Of a stretch of 64,000 nucleotides of DNA, positions 11,514 through 23,200 are shown one piece after another. The stretch comes from Alligator mississippiensis (Eukaryota > Chordata > Crocodylia > Alligatoridae). The DNA is taken from assembly GCF_030867095.1 (NCBI RefSeq), contig NC_081837.1, forward strand, positions 20,098,501 to 20,162,500, read 5' to 3'. A program made the translations under genes and the position numbers. The notes beneath the pieces were generated by a model that did not search any database, was not told the DNA's origin, and saw only the letters and a program-made list of their open reading frames with translations. Position 1 is the stretch's first letter. Each line of letters starts with the position of its first letter.

Positions 11514-11553
<40 letters not shown>

Positions 11554-11859
11554 GAGCCCTCCACAGTGCCAGCAGGCCCAGGGCTGGGGTCCATTAACAC
11601 AAGAGAGTGGAGGCTGGATGTGGAGCTGGATCCTGAGCAGGACAGAAGTAAAGTTTTGTGTTAAAGTGTGTGAACTTTTGGCAAGGCAGGAGTTGAGAGT
11701 CCCAGGGGGCGAGGACCAGACCCCCAGGCATGAGGGCTGGGTGGGCAGTGACTGCAGGGACTCAGATGTCCATGTGGGGAGAGTCATGGGGTGCAGGGAC
11801 CAGGCCCCGTCACCCCCCTGGTGCAGGCAGGGTTTGGGCTGACTGGGGCACAGCGCTGG
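10986..11859. other. No gene recognised; (CA)n repeat inside
   Basis: The MHC alpha1 exon would be expected here upstream of the alpha2 remnant, but no alpha1-like reading could be found. Confidence 0.4.
11515..11551. repeat. (CA)n microsatellite
   Basis: Uninterrupted CA run of about 18 units. Confidence 0.95.
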
Positions 11860-12148
11860 TGGCACCTCTGGGGCTGCAGTGGGGTCGCTGCTCTGGGCAG
11901 CTGCAGCATCCCCAGCTCGGGCTCTGCTCCCGGGCCTCACTGCCCCATGGGGAGGCTGCCCAGTGCCGCGCTGCTCCCGCACAGAGAAGCACCACTCTGG
12001 GTAGCAGGAACAACGCAGACCCAGGTCACCCAGCGCAGGTGGAATGAGAACAAGGCCATTCTTTAGCATGCAGGAGCCTACCTGCAGGAGACCTGCATGG
12101 AGTGGCTGCGGCAGTACCTGCAGCACGGGGAGGCAGCGCTGCAGAGCA
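11860..12148 (+). pseudogene. MHC class I-like alpha2 exon, degenerate
   Basis: The 3' half reads QVTQRRWNENKAIL, a stop, then AYLQETCMEWLRQYLQHGEAALQ and a GTGAGT donor at 12149. This is the characteristic end of a class I alpha2 domain: a W in the alpha helix, then AYLE-TC-EWLRRYL and the splice after the helix. The cysteine that pairs across the groove (in ETC) is kept. The in-frame stop near 12063-12068 and a scrambled 5' half mean the domain cannot be made as it stands. The alpha3 and transmembrane exons follow on the same strand. Confidence 0.75.
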
Positions 12149-12599
12149 GTGAGTCCCAGTGTCACCGCCCAGGACAGCACTGACCGGGCACCCCCTCACC
12201 CCAGGGAATGCCTGCCCCATCCCCCTGTGTCCGGGATGACGACCACTGCTTCTTGGTCTTGCTGCTGGGTGAGACCCCAGCACAGCTGTAGGACACGGTG
12301 CCTCTGTCCCTGCCCTGGTCAGGCCTCCCAGCTGGGCAGAGCCCACGTGGTGTCTGTGCCCTGGCCACGTGTCTGAGAACCAGAGATCAGCTGTGTCGAA
12401 CCCTGTTCCTGCAGCCCTGAGCCCAGCGCATCCGTGTCTCCCATCCCCCACGCTCCTTCCCCAACACTGCCTGCTCCTGCCTCAAATGGGTGCTGGAGCC
12501 AGTTTGTGTGGCCCGGTGCAGGGCCCAGACCGGGCTCCTGGCAGGGGTGCTGAGGGCCCAACAGGGCAGTCACTCTAGCAGGTGTCTCCTCCCTCCCAG

Positions 12600-12893
12600 A
12601 GCATCCCGTGGCACAGGTGAGCGAGAAGCCATCATCCTGGGGCGGACGCACCACCCTAGCCTGCCAGGTCCATGACTTCTGCCCCAAGGACATGGCTGCT
12701 GTCTGGCTGAAAAATGGGGAGGTGCAACCCCAGGAGACGAGCCATGCAGGGGTCCTTCCCAGCAGAGGTGAGACCTACCAGACCTGGGCCACCATCGAGA
12801 TTGACCCGAGCAGCAACCACAACTACGCCTGCAGCGTGAGGCACGAGAGCCTGGGGGCAGCTCTGAGAGTGGCCTGGGACAAGGGCCGGACGG
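12600..12893 (+). pseudogene. MHC class I-like alpha3 (Ig C1) exon, itself open
   Basis: A CCCTCCCAG acceptor precedes 12600 and a GTGAGT donor follows 12893. The exon reads about 98 residues of Ig C1 fold: TTLACQV with the first cysteine, VWLKNGEVQPQET, GVLPSRGETYQTWATIEIDP, and YACSVRHESL with the second cysteine. This is the class I alpha3 domain, which contacts beta-2-microglobulin and CD8. It has no stop and both cysteines are present, so this exon alone looks intact; the upstream alpha2 exon is broken and alpha1 is missing. A class I-like or CD1/MR1-like relative is also possible, but the GVLP...TW pattern favours classical class I. Confidence 0.85.
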
Positions 12894-13089
12894 GTGAGTG
12901 ACCCCCCTCACGGGGAGGGAGAAGAAACGTGGTGCTCAGGAGGGAGGAGCTGACTGACCCTACTGAGCGGGGAGGAATTGGGGGGTCAGAGGATGCAGGG
13001 GTACTGATGGGGAGGGGGCACTGGGCCCATGCAGCATTGGGAACAAGTCTGGGGGTTTGCCTCACTCACAGACCCCTTCCCTCTTCCAG

Positions 13090-13161
13090 AGTCCAACCCA
13101 GTGCTGACTGTGGGCATCATTATTGGTGTTGTGTGGGTCACTGCAGGTGTTTACTGCCACA
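13090..13161 (+). pseudogene. MHC class I-like transmembrane exon
   Basis: Between a CTCTTCCAG acceptor and a GTAAGT donor, the 72-bp exon encodes ESNPVLTVGIIIGVVWVTAG, then VYCH. It is a connecting peptide plus single membrane span, placed about 200 bp after the alpha3 exon as in class I genes. Cytoplasmic exons were not identified downstream. Confidence 0.75.
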
Positions 13162-16100
13162 GTAAGTGCTAGGAAGAGCCCTTGGAGCCAGGCCGTGCCC
13201 AGGCCTTGGTGCAGGGGAGCAGGAAGGGCTCATCACTGCTGTGCCTGGGACCTGGGAGGACAGTGGATTCTCCAGCTGCTCTGGGCTCCCAGGCCCACAT
13301 GACCCGGGGGTGGCAGCAGCTGGGGCTGGGGACAGGTCTCACCCTTGCTCCCGTGGAGCTAGCAGCTCTGGCTGGGCGTGGGGCCACGGAGCTCCTTGGT
13401 GTGAGCTCTGGGTGAGAGGCAGGACCAGGCCAACTTCAGCTAATACAATCACCACTTCTCAGCACATCTGGAGGGCGCAGACCCCGGCCAGGCCCAGGAG
13501 CACAGTCCCATGCATGGTCCTGAGGTTGCTTGATGTTCACCCAGGGATGCACACGCTGCACAGCCTCTGCCTGCTGTGGCTCACAGCTCCCCAGCCTGCA
13601 GCTTGTGCAGCATCCACATTGCTGAGGAGTGTTTGGCCTCTCCCTCTCCCTGCCCAGATCCTGGGTTCCCCTGCCACCATCACCCTCCAGGCACCCACCT
13701 TCCATCTCCTTTGGGCACAGCCCTGAGATGTTGGCAGATATGATGTCCTGCAGTAACCCGACATGGGAGAGAGGCAGAGATGACCGGAGTCCCGTGGCTG
13801 CACCAGCCTCAGGCTCAGATGGCCACGGCCCGCTCATCCCCTGGTCTGGGCAGGGCCTGGAGGACCTGGAGGAGGGAGCAGGGGGTGTGCACTGGGCCAG
13901 CACCTGGTTCTGGGCACTGGGCACCAGCTACACAGCAAATAGCCGAGAAAAAGGGGCAGGAGCCACAGTGTCAGGTCCAGCAGGTCAGCGACAGAGGCGA
14001 TACCCAGGAACCACTACTTAGCGGACCAAAGGACTGTGGCAGGGGCAGTCCTGGGCATCTGGAGGGCCATGGAGACCTCTTCAGATGGCCAAGCGGACAC
14101 ACCGTGGGTAGAGCCATGGGGCAGGAGGGGAGGGACTCACCCGCTCTGTCTCCAGTGCACAACGCAGGCTGGCAGCTCACTGCTTCAGGCGCAGGCTGGG
14201 TCACAACTCAGGATGCAGCCGTGGCAGCTGCTGTACTGCTCACAGGCCACGGTGTTGACCTGGGTCACATCCATGGAGGAGCCCACGTACAGCCAGCTCT
14301 GCACTGGGGATGCACAGGCAGGGAGGGACTGGTGTGAGGGGGAAGCCACATCGGAGGCAATGTGCACGTGCACATGATGGGAAGGAGAGGGAGCAAGGCC
14401 TGCCTGTGCTGGGCTTGCTGAGAGCTTGTTTGGCGGGCTGGGTGTGTGGGTCCTGTGCTCTGAGCAGTTTTGCGTGCTGCTAGCTGAGTGGTTGCTGAGC
14501 TAAGCACAGACGGCCAAAGAGCCTGAGGATGAAACAACGCAGTCAGTGCTCACCTGTCAGTCGAAGCTGCATGGACTGAACTGAGAAGCAAGTGAACAGA
14601 CATTCAGTTTTTTTCAGAAAAAGGCAGCCACATCCCCCCAGTGGCGCAGGGGGGCGCTAGAGCCGGGGGGTGCTAGAGCATGGCTTCCTGCCTGCCAGCC
14701 ACTGCCAAAAGAAGGGAATGAAGCTCCAGCAGAGGGCACGGGCACCAGCCTGAGGAGGACTGCCCCACAGGCAAACCCTGGCTGTGGGCTGGTCCAGGAA
14801 GGGGATTGGTGGGATGGGCGGAGCCTGGAGCCTGGGGGCAGGGCTTGTGCAGGTGGCAGGGCATGGAACTTTGGGGCGTCCTCATTGTGCGGGGGGCCCC
14901 TTAGGGTTGGGGGTCTGCAAGGGGGGCTCTGGGGGTGCCTGGCCTGGCTGGGGTTGCTAAGAGGGGGTCTGCCCCCTCAGCCCTGCACTTACCCTAGTGA
15001 CCCCGTGCAGGCAACACTATCCTGGAGCTGTTGAAGGAGAGGGTGAACAAGCAGGCGTGGAGTGCCAGGCCACACAGTTCAGCACCGCCGCACAGAAGGT
15101 CAAGGTCAAGCTCTCTGCCGAGATCCTCTACAGCACTCAGGGGCAGGGCAGGGGGTCTTGGAGGTCTCCTGCCCCTGAGTGATGATGGGGAAGCTGCACG
15201 AGAGCACGAGCTACTCAGACAGGAAGGACGGCCAGGAGGCAGGTCCGTGACTAGGGGCTTCGGGTAATCGCTAGAGTCTGCCTCCATCGCCACTCACCCA
15301 TCACTGTGGGACTTGCTATTGAAGCAACAGGCTTGTGCACGTCTTCTCTTAACGTGGGGATGAAATGGCACAACAGCAACCAGACAGTACTTCTCAGGAG
15401 GGAAACCTGAATCCCGTGCCAAGGAAAACCGAGAGCACTGAGGATATCTTCTGCTGACGCCTACATCTGTCTCTGCCACCATCGTGAAATAGTGTCGCTT
15501 CATCGGCATGTTCCACCATCAATCACTTTTATCTTTATTTTTGGATCACTCTTAGCCTGGCAAGCTCACGCTCCACTTTGCAAACACGGGTGACCCTGGC
15601 AGAAGCACAGAACCGCAAACAGCATCGCTCTTGATGTCAACGATAGCAGACAAGCCTCTCTCTATCACATCACAGTAGGGATAATTGTGAGGATGACCCG
15701 GCAGCAGAGAACTATGCCTATAAGCGAGAAAAATAAAGCAGAACAAAAAGCCCACGAGTGAAATCCCCTGCGATTTCCACATCAGGACAATGAAGCACTT
15801 TGTGCAAGGCACTTGGGTGGGCTCATTCTGTGCATCTTTCGTCACGTAGCCATTGATAGTAGCCAGCGTATTGCAGACTACATGTACACAGACACTTTGC
15901 CGATCACTCTAAGCTTTGGGAAAGGCTCTTGTGGGGTTGGTGCTTGCAGGAGGAGAGGCCAGAACTGGAGCAGGATACTGAAGCAGCAAAAGGGAAAAAG
16001 TGGAAAACACAAGCTCCTCTCCCACGCCAGCCACAGCCTTCCCACTATAAGCTTTGGTCACAGCTTAGACAGTGCCCCAGTGTCCCTCCCCAGCCCACTT

Positions 16101-16781
16101 CAGGGATGAATGCATGCCCGTGTGCAGGGTGGGACTGGCGGTGGCAGGGCTAACTGCCCTGCCCAAAGTCTGGGGCCTTGAGTTGCAGCACTCCACTACG
16201 ACTGGGATTTCCTCAAACTCCCCGTGCAGCAAAGTGCATATTAGGAGACAGCAAAACTGACAGAGGATCAGCCTAGACCCGCTGTGCTCCTTCAAGCTCT
16301 CCAGCCTACTTGGGAAGACCTGAGACACTGGGCAACACTCCCTCTCCCCAGCAGGTCCTGTCCTCCATGGTCAGGTCCGTGTTAGTATGTCAGCGTAGGA
16401 AGTACTGTATTTTTCAAAATACAACATACCCGCTTTCCAAACAAAAAACGAAAAAAAACAACACTGCTAGCAATCCCACTACTTGCTACATGCAAGACTG
16501 AGGGTGAGAACAGTCCCTGCCAAAAGCAAAAGTCCACTCTTCATGTGATCTACGGGATGCGGAGCAATGAGTGGGCTCAGGCTCCGTACCGTGCTCCCCA
16601 GTTAGGTACTACAAGTCACGATTTTTATCTCTTCCTTCCGACTTTCAAGAACAAGGTGTATATGACATGTTGGCGCATGCTGTATGTGGGGAACTATGAT
16701 ATGCACCTTTTATTTGCACCATCCTCCCCGACTTGAATGTCACTCATTCTGTACGTGAACCTTTCCAAATGAAAAGACCAG
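13162..16781. other. Intergenic DNA, no gene recognised
   Basis: Several short frames occur (for example minus strand 15294-15509 and 15552-15845), but none shows a known domain. No cytoplasmic-tail exons for the class I fragment and no additional retroelement were recognised. The stretch ends at the outer junction of the inverted duplication (16782). Confidence 0.4.
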
Positions 16782-17285
16782 TGTCGTGGAAACACACGCA
16801 GCATACTTTTGGGTCAGGTCAGCAGAAGCTTTTATTCAAAAGAAACTACAGCTGTAGGGGGGATTCCAAAGTGACATGGATTTCCCAAGCACTTGGAAGG
16901 GGTCCCCCCCCAAGAGCAAAATCAGGAGGCTTATATACTTTTTAACAGTCACTTACAACTCACATGATCATATAGTGAAATTAGCATGAAAAGCGGCTAT
17001 AAACATTACTTCATTACTTCTTTGCTATAATCAGGATGGGAACTTATGGGGGAGGCGAGGTTAGTTCACAAACCTCCTTCTTGCACCTGGAAATCAGAGT
17101 TGTATATACTTTTTGGTATCTTCAAGGCCGCGGTAAGTGAAGCAGTTGCAGAGGAGTTACAAAGAACAAACACTTGCCCTTATCTGTTCTACTGTACAGA
17201 GCCAGCAATTCTCCACAAAGCGGTTATGTCATCTTCTAACTCATATGATCAAAGTTTAAGGCATTTATTTTTTTCTGATTCCACA
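16782..17285 (-). mobile_element. 3' LTR of truncated ERV-A, left arm (LTR-A)
   Basis: About 504 bp, ending on the element strand in CCACGACA at 16782 and starting TGTGGAATC at 17285, directly after the polypurine tract. It matches the LTRs at 33927-34430 and 42403-42906, with the same TATATAA box and AATAAA signal. The base outside the U5 end starts DNA unrelated to that beyond the right arm. Confidence 0.9.
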
Positions 17286-17322
17286 GTACCCCCCTTTGAG
17301 ACTATTTAGTCTCACTTTAGCC

Positions 17323-18600
17323 TTAAACTTCCATTCTCATGAGCCCCTCTATTTCATCATGCAGCCTTTCATGTTTTCTTTTAATCTGCTCACACTTCTG
17401 TAACACCATTATTCTAGACTCTGCCGTGGGTTTTCTTGCCTTGCTAAAGCTTCTATTGTGGCTGAAATGTTAATTATGGCTAATTCTAATTCTCTTATTT
17501 CAAGCCACGGTATGAAGGCTCTCACAAATTGATGGAACCCTGTGTTTTTGGTAGCTAAGCGGTTAACCGCCCTTTTCATGTGATGGTTGAAATTTTTTAC
17601 TTGTTCCAGATATATTGCACTATGCAGTTCGAAACCAGGGATAACGCGTCCACGAGTGCATGCCCCCACTCAATTCCAGGGCAAGATTTTATGAGCCCTG
17701 TTTCCGCAGATCCAGTAAAGGCCCGGGGCAAAAAGGGTACTCAAATCTGGACAGGTGTTGTGCCATATACGGCACTTTCGATTGATATGCATCGTATAGG
17801 ACGGACCACGTTCGGCTGCTATCCTGCTGGACCGAGATATATTACAAGATTTAAAATTGGAGTGAATGTCAAATTCCGATCTGTTTGCAATGAGAGCAAC
17901 ATGAGGTTCCTTAGAAAAGTTTTAGACCATGAATCCTGTACAACTGAGAGAGGGTACTTTACCCAACAGGATTCCACTGGTGCTATTAGGGCTATAATCT
18001 AGAGTAGTTAGGCAATGAGGGTAGTGTCCTACAGGTGTGGCTTTATTGTAAGCTCCGGTGTTGTTGGATCTGTAACAGAAAGACGCCTCTACTCTTGGGG
18101 AGATTATCCAGATAGCAGGGGCGGCCCTCCATTCCTTAGGAGCGGACCGATGGGCAGCTAACGAGTAGTGTCTAAGGAAGCCGCCATTAATTTTTCCCCA
18201 TTGCTGGAGGGATATTGGCACTCCGATCATTGGGATTCATTGGTGTAGGTGAGATGGGCAGTGAGAGCATATCCAGCAGTCACTTTTATTTCCAGCTTGA
18301 GCCACCGTAAGGGAGATCTGCAAGTACAAATTTTTCTCCCACCCGCCTTGGGTGATACTAAGATACCCAGGTGTGATGTACCAGGATATCAGTGCCATTT
18401 TTAGAGACAGGAGGGACAAAGAATTTCAACAACAAATATAACCAGCACAAGTAAGAGAAAGAACACTAGCAGCCAAACCCAGGATGGCAGCCAAAGTCTT
18501 TCTTTGTCCTCTGGGCTCAGGTTACCTAAAGGACTGAGAATGTCGGATCTTGGTCTTGATCGAGGTGGTGATCTTCCAAGTGGGAGCCTTTACTTTCTTC
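17323..18600 (-). pseudogene. ERV-A env remnant, left arm
   Basis: Minus-strand pieces match the central env: the surface-subunit segment at 18230-17922 and a membrane-proximal piece at 17669-17409. The reading then jumps from the helical part of the transmembrane subunit straight to the cytoplasmic tail. The CX6CC disulfide motif and the membrane anchor are therefore lost. The junction lies at a GAAGCT present at both ends of the missing segment in the other copies. Frame breaks elsewhere also prevent a full protein. No ATG is present at the expected start, where the right arm and central copies have one. Confidence 0.85.
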
Positions 18601-18619
18601 AAGGCCGAAGATGATATCT

Positions 18620-19528
18620 TTATTCTTCAACTGATGAATCTGGCTGGGCTGAGGTGTTGGGTTCAGGGGAGAGGTTACTAGCACTTGCACCCTGATGCTC
18701 CTCACTTGCCTGAGTGAGGTCCCGAGGGTCTTTGTCCTTGGCCTCAGGGAAAGGTCCCAGCCTGGGTTGGAATTCAGCTGCTTCGGGGTCCAATGGAGGT
18801 GATACCTTCTTGCAGTGCGAGGCGTGAGTCCACGTTTGGTGGCCTTGGCAACGAACAGCAGAATTAGTGATCAGAAGTACCTGGAAAGGTCCCTTCCAAC
18901 TGGGTTGAAGTGCGTTTTTCCATTGATAGACCTTTACGTAGACCCAATCTCCTGCTTTGAGGTTGTGACAGGGAACATCCGGTGGTTGAGGTAAGGCTTC
19001 TTGGACCTGGGCTGCAGCCTGATGTTGAACCGGTTGTTGCTGATGTGGGACTCTCAGGACAGCAGGGTTCGAACAAAGGTCAAGGATATCCTCTGCTGGG
19101 TCTGGTGGTGGGGGTGCCCCGGGCAATGCTGGATACATCGGAGCGGTGGCCGGCGTGTAATTTGGGGGAGCAGCCAATTTCTCCCGAACAGCTTTTAACT
19201 GCTGTTTTAATTTTTCTTGAGAGTCTTTTAGACTTCTAGTTTGAGATTCTGTCTGCCTTTTGGACATTTCATCATACCAATAAAAGTACATGTCCCACTG
19301 GTTTTGTGGTGTTTTGGATCCATGGGACTCTAAAGCCCCTCTTAAGTGCACTATTTTATCCTGATCCAATGTTCCTTCCTGTGGAAAATGCTTCACGGGA
19401 TCATCCCTAGTATCCCAGTTCCACTTATCCAGGTACTTGCAAGTCTCGGGAGAATAGTGTGTGTACATGAAGTACGCCGGAGTCCCCTTATGGGGGACGG
19501 GAACTTGTTTAGACTGACTTGTTCCCAT
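18620..19528 (-). CDS. Intact ORF: Gag matrix region fused to integrase C-terminal domain (ERV-A, left arm)
   Basis: 302 codons from the ATG at 19528 with no internal stop. Residues 1 to about 170 match the start of ERV-A Gag: a Met-Gly start with the MGTSQS context for N-myristoylation, and a PPNY late-domain motif (PPxY, which recruits NEDD4-type ligases). After HQAAAQ it joins in frame to VQEALPQPPDVPC, the C-terminal part of Pol, including the SH3-like integrase segment GDWVYVKVY and WKGPF. Capsid, nucleocapsid, protease, reverse transcriptase and the integrase core are missing. It ends 13 codons earlier than the right-arm copy. It is an open frame without the retroviral 5' LTR, so its promoter is unknown. 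Confidence 0.8.
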   Translation of the reverse strand: MGTSQSKQVPVPHKGTPAYFMYTHYSPETCKYLDKWNWDTRDDPVKHFPQEGTLDQDKIVHLRGALESHGSKTPQNQWDMYFYWYDEMSKRQTESQTRSLKDSQEKLKQQLKAVREKLAAPPNYTPATAPMYPALPGAPPPPDPAEDILDLCSNPAVLRVPHQQQPVQHQAAAQVQEALPQPPDVPCHNLKAGDWVYVKVYQWKNALQPSWKGPFQVLLITNSAVRCQGHQTWTHASHCKKVSPPLDPEAAEFQPRLGPFPEAKDKDPRDLTQASEEHQGASASNLSPEPNTSAQPDSSVEE

Positions 19529-20257
19529 TTTCAGTCACACAGGGAGACGTAGGAGAGGCTTATTTAGGATGTCCGGGCCACTCAGTTCCTGCCCCACAGT
19601 TTTTCACCGCCCAGACAAAAGGCTTCTGACCCGACACCGGCTCATAAAATGGAAATGGGGAGGGAAACACAAGAGGGATCCTTTCGCTCCTGCTCTCGGC
19701 AGAAGCTACTGGGACAAGGGGTTTGGAAAAGACAAAATCACTCAGACGCCCTGTCCACTGGGTCACGAGGTTCCAGCTGGGCCCCTTGCTTTCGACGCTA
19801 CCTTTTTAGGCAGAATTGGGGTGGCTAGACCCAGCCTTAGTCCCAGACCTGGTCAGTGGCTCATTTTTCTAAATGCACACACACTCTTTCATTCAATAGC
19901 CAGAGAGAAAAAGACCAAATTACTCGGAAGCCCTGTCCACTGGGTCACGAGGTTCCAGTTGGGCCGCCTTGCTTTCAAAAGTGCCCTGTCAGGCAGAATT
20001 GGGGCGGCTGAACCCAACCGTAGTCTCAGACCTGGTCAGTGGCTCATATTTCTAAATACACACACATGTGCATTCATTCAGTCAGCCAGACCTCCTCCCC
20101 CACACCGCCTGAGTTAATTAACTACAAGCCCCATGTGCTGTTGGATGAAGGTGCTTCAAACAGTTTCTCCCTGAATAAAACGTACATTACCAGACACAAA
20201 GTTGGATCCTTTAGCAGACAGAAAAGTTTAGCCGGCAGTAAGGTTCAGACTGACCTG
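19529..20257 (-). mobile_element. ERV-A leader, 5'-truncated, with ~150-bp tandem duplication
   Basis: Matches the central provirus from the CAGGTCAGTC at 34627 to gag. The 5' LTR and primer-binding site are absent: ERV similarity starts abruptly at 20257. It contains two copies of a roughly 150-bp unit with CATTTCTAAATACACAC-like and CCAGTGGACAGGGC-like segments. Confidence 0.85.
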
Positions 20258-23200
20258 GGTTTTGTCATTACCCCTGGTGACTCGTGGGCATGACGATCTT
20301 GTCTTTTCTTCTCTCTTAGGTGTCTGGTGAGACTTGAGACCCCGAAGTTAAATGGCTCATATTGGCCAGCCAAGTAAGGCAACGATGCTGCAGAAGCCAG
20401 ATGGGTGTGAACTGCTTCCCTGGGCATGCTGGCCTTGGGGAAAACCACCAGATCCCTCCTGGCTGGGAGGAGAGCATCTAACAAGTTGACAGTGTCCCAG
20501 TAGAAGCTCGCAGGGGTGCCTCCATCTGCAAGCCCGCTTTTCACCCATTGCAGCCAAGCCCTTGGCCAATGGGCGAGGCTCCACTGTTCTCCGTGACACT
20601 GAATGCTTGAATGTTGCCGGGCCACCTGAGTGGCAGTGCCGAGGTGAGTCGGGCGGGGGCCTGTGACAAGGTTACATGAGAGTGAGGGGGCAATCTCAAC
20701 ATGAGGACTACGAAGCGCCTCTGTTGGAGTGCACGGGCCCAAGGCAAGGACACAAGAGAAGAGGCTTCAGAAAACTACAATTAGTGAGAAGCCACTTACA
20801 TGCTCAGACAGGCAGAGGCAGCAAGGTTGTCATCCCATGGACCCATCCCGGCAGATCGGACAGGGGAGGACGAAGGGAGGGGACGACGGGGGTGGGCAGG
20901 GAGGGGAGGAGTGCAGGGTTTCACCTCCTCAGGGTGAAGCAGCATGGGAGCAGCCAGGTGAGCTGGAACCTGCGGAAGAAGGGCAGTCAGGGCACGCTCA
21001 GTGTGGGGTCCTTCCGCTCAACCCCGGGAACAACCACGGGATAAAGGAGCGTCTCCCCAGCAGGGAGCAGGACGTGGCTCTCACACATGGCTCAGTGGGG
21101 CTTTCTGTCCCAGCGGGCCTGGCCTGGGCCAGAAGCTCTGATTCCCAGGATGAACCCCTAGCAACAGGGTCCTGAGGCCCAGAGTTGGGCAATGATAGGC
21201 CAACCCAGGAGATAGCTGGTCCATGCAGGGCACTAGGGCCCTGGCAGAGAGCTGGCACGAGTCATCCTGAGTGGCCTGGAGGCAGGGGGCACCCGATCAT
21301 CATGTGGGCTGGTGGAGGGGCAGCCCCTCAGGCCTGGGGCTGGTTGGGGTGCAGGGGGGAAACTCACCTCCTTGCTGCCCCCGACCTTCTCCTCCTCCCC
21401 TTTGCCACAGTGTCAGCCCTGCACGTGGGAGGCAGAAACACTGGTCACCTCCCATTCACCCCGTGCCCCCAGGCACCGGCCACTCCCACCACCCCATGCC
21501 CAGGCCTCCCCTCTCCCCATTACTGCCTTTGTACCAGGGACCGGCCCTGGGTGTCCTGCCAGACCCACCTCCCTTCCTCCCGCTGTGCCGCCTGCGCCTA
21601 GGTCTGGTTCCTGGCTGCCTTCTGGACATACACAACACGGACGGCTCCCAGCACAGAAAGCCCAGGCCTGCAGCGCCCCTGTCCCAGCCCTGCCCCACCT
21701 AGACACTCAGGGCGCTGGAGGGAGTTGTGGGCAAGGCACTTACTGAAGACGCACTAGTCATACCCCTTCATTCACCTCTTCCCTTCCTGGGCTCCTGGCC
21801 CCCACCCTGTCCTTCTCCCAACCTGCGAGACCCTTTCTGGGACCAGGAACGGGCTCCTGGCTCCAGCCCTCCTTCAGCTCCCCTACTGATCCCACGCTCA
21901 CAACCTAACGCTAGCGAAAGCATCATGTTTCCTGGCTGTAGGGCCACTTATGGCTCTGGACTGACTCACGGAGCTGGCTGATTTGGCTTGAAGCATGAAA
22001 CATTTCTTTAGAAAAAACCCCAAAAAACTAGGCACATCATCATACCTTTCCCCCTGTCTTGTCATCTTTGGACCCTGCAAGGCTTTGTTCCACAGGGGCA
22101 GGGGGTCACAGCCCACGTCTACCAGGCAGAGGGCCCTTGTCTGTGTGGAGGCGTTCTGATTTTGGGGCCCTCTGCCTGGGTGCTGGCTTCCACAGTGGGG
22201 GGAGCACTTGTCTGCATCCCACCCTCAACCCCCTGGAAGTGGCGTTTCTGCCTGATTGCACAAGAAGCAACTGGTCAGAGATGGATCATGGACTGAATTC
22301 AAGCCCAACAGGCCTTTTGACGAAAGAACTCCCTGACTTGCAAAGACTCCTGCTCCCAGCCCGCCAGCCTGCCCTGCAGCGGGAACGCTGCACGTGACAC
22401 CCCCAGCACCCCCACACACTAGCAATATAAAAAGCATCAAACCTCTCCCTGGGCCTGGGGATCCCAGGGGTTGGTTGTTATCCCCTGTCCCAGGTGAGTC
22501 CCCAGCTCCAGGTCCCCCCAGACACTTGTATTCGGGTAGGACTGTCTGTGATCAGGGGATGAGCCCACGACCCTCCATTAGTCTTGGAGGGCCCGTGGAG
22601 TTGGTGGGAGACAGAGACTGTCCCCCAGGGTCCCATGTGCTGCATGGGGCTGGGAGGGGCACGGGTCACCTGGGGAGAGACCCCCACCCTCAGAGCTGCC
22701 CGTCCCACTCCCTGGGCAGGGGAAAGACTCATGGTAGCGGGGGGGTGCGGCCACGTCTGGCCCCTCACCTCAATTGCCACCCACACTGCTCCCGGCCCTG
22801 CGGGGAGACAAGGGGCCGCCCATCAGCTGGGCCCACGCTGCTGCAGGGCGCAGGGCGACCAGCCCCTCCAGGGCACAACGCGTGGGGGCACCTCCCAGGA
22901 GTCCTGCGTGCCACATGGGTGCAGGGTCCCTCCTCTCGTGTACTTGTCCAATGGAGGGGACAGATAGGGACCCCTTAATGGGGGGCAGTTTACTTTTGGC
23001 CCATCCGTCTGTGCCCAGGCTGGCATCTGGTGCTGAGAGGACATGAGAGCTGAGCGTCAGGCTGGGTGGCACTGAGCACCACTTTTAGGATGGGGATCCC
23101 AGAGCCTGTATGAGCGCCACCTTGCAAGGGAGCAGAGGGCAGCAGGGCCATTGAAAGGAGGAAGGCTCCCAGGGCTGGGGCATGGGCAGGGGCTGCAGGG

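Noticed and set aside
11355-11842. His-Thr repeat proteins
   Set aside because: Translation of the (CA)n microsatellite only.
14997-15293. Cytoplasmic-tail exon of the MHC class I gene
   Set aside because: The short frames here show no class I tail motif, and the distance from the membrane exon is nearly 2 kb without intermediate exons.
17580-18002. Plus-strand ORF of 140 codons
   Set aside because: It is antisense to env; the same shadow appears opposite env at 41400-41699 and 59727-60149.
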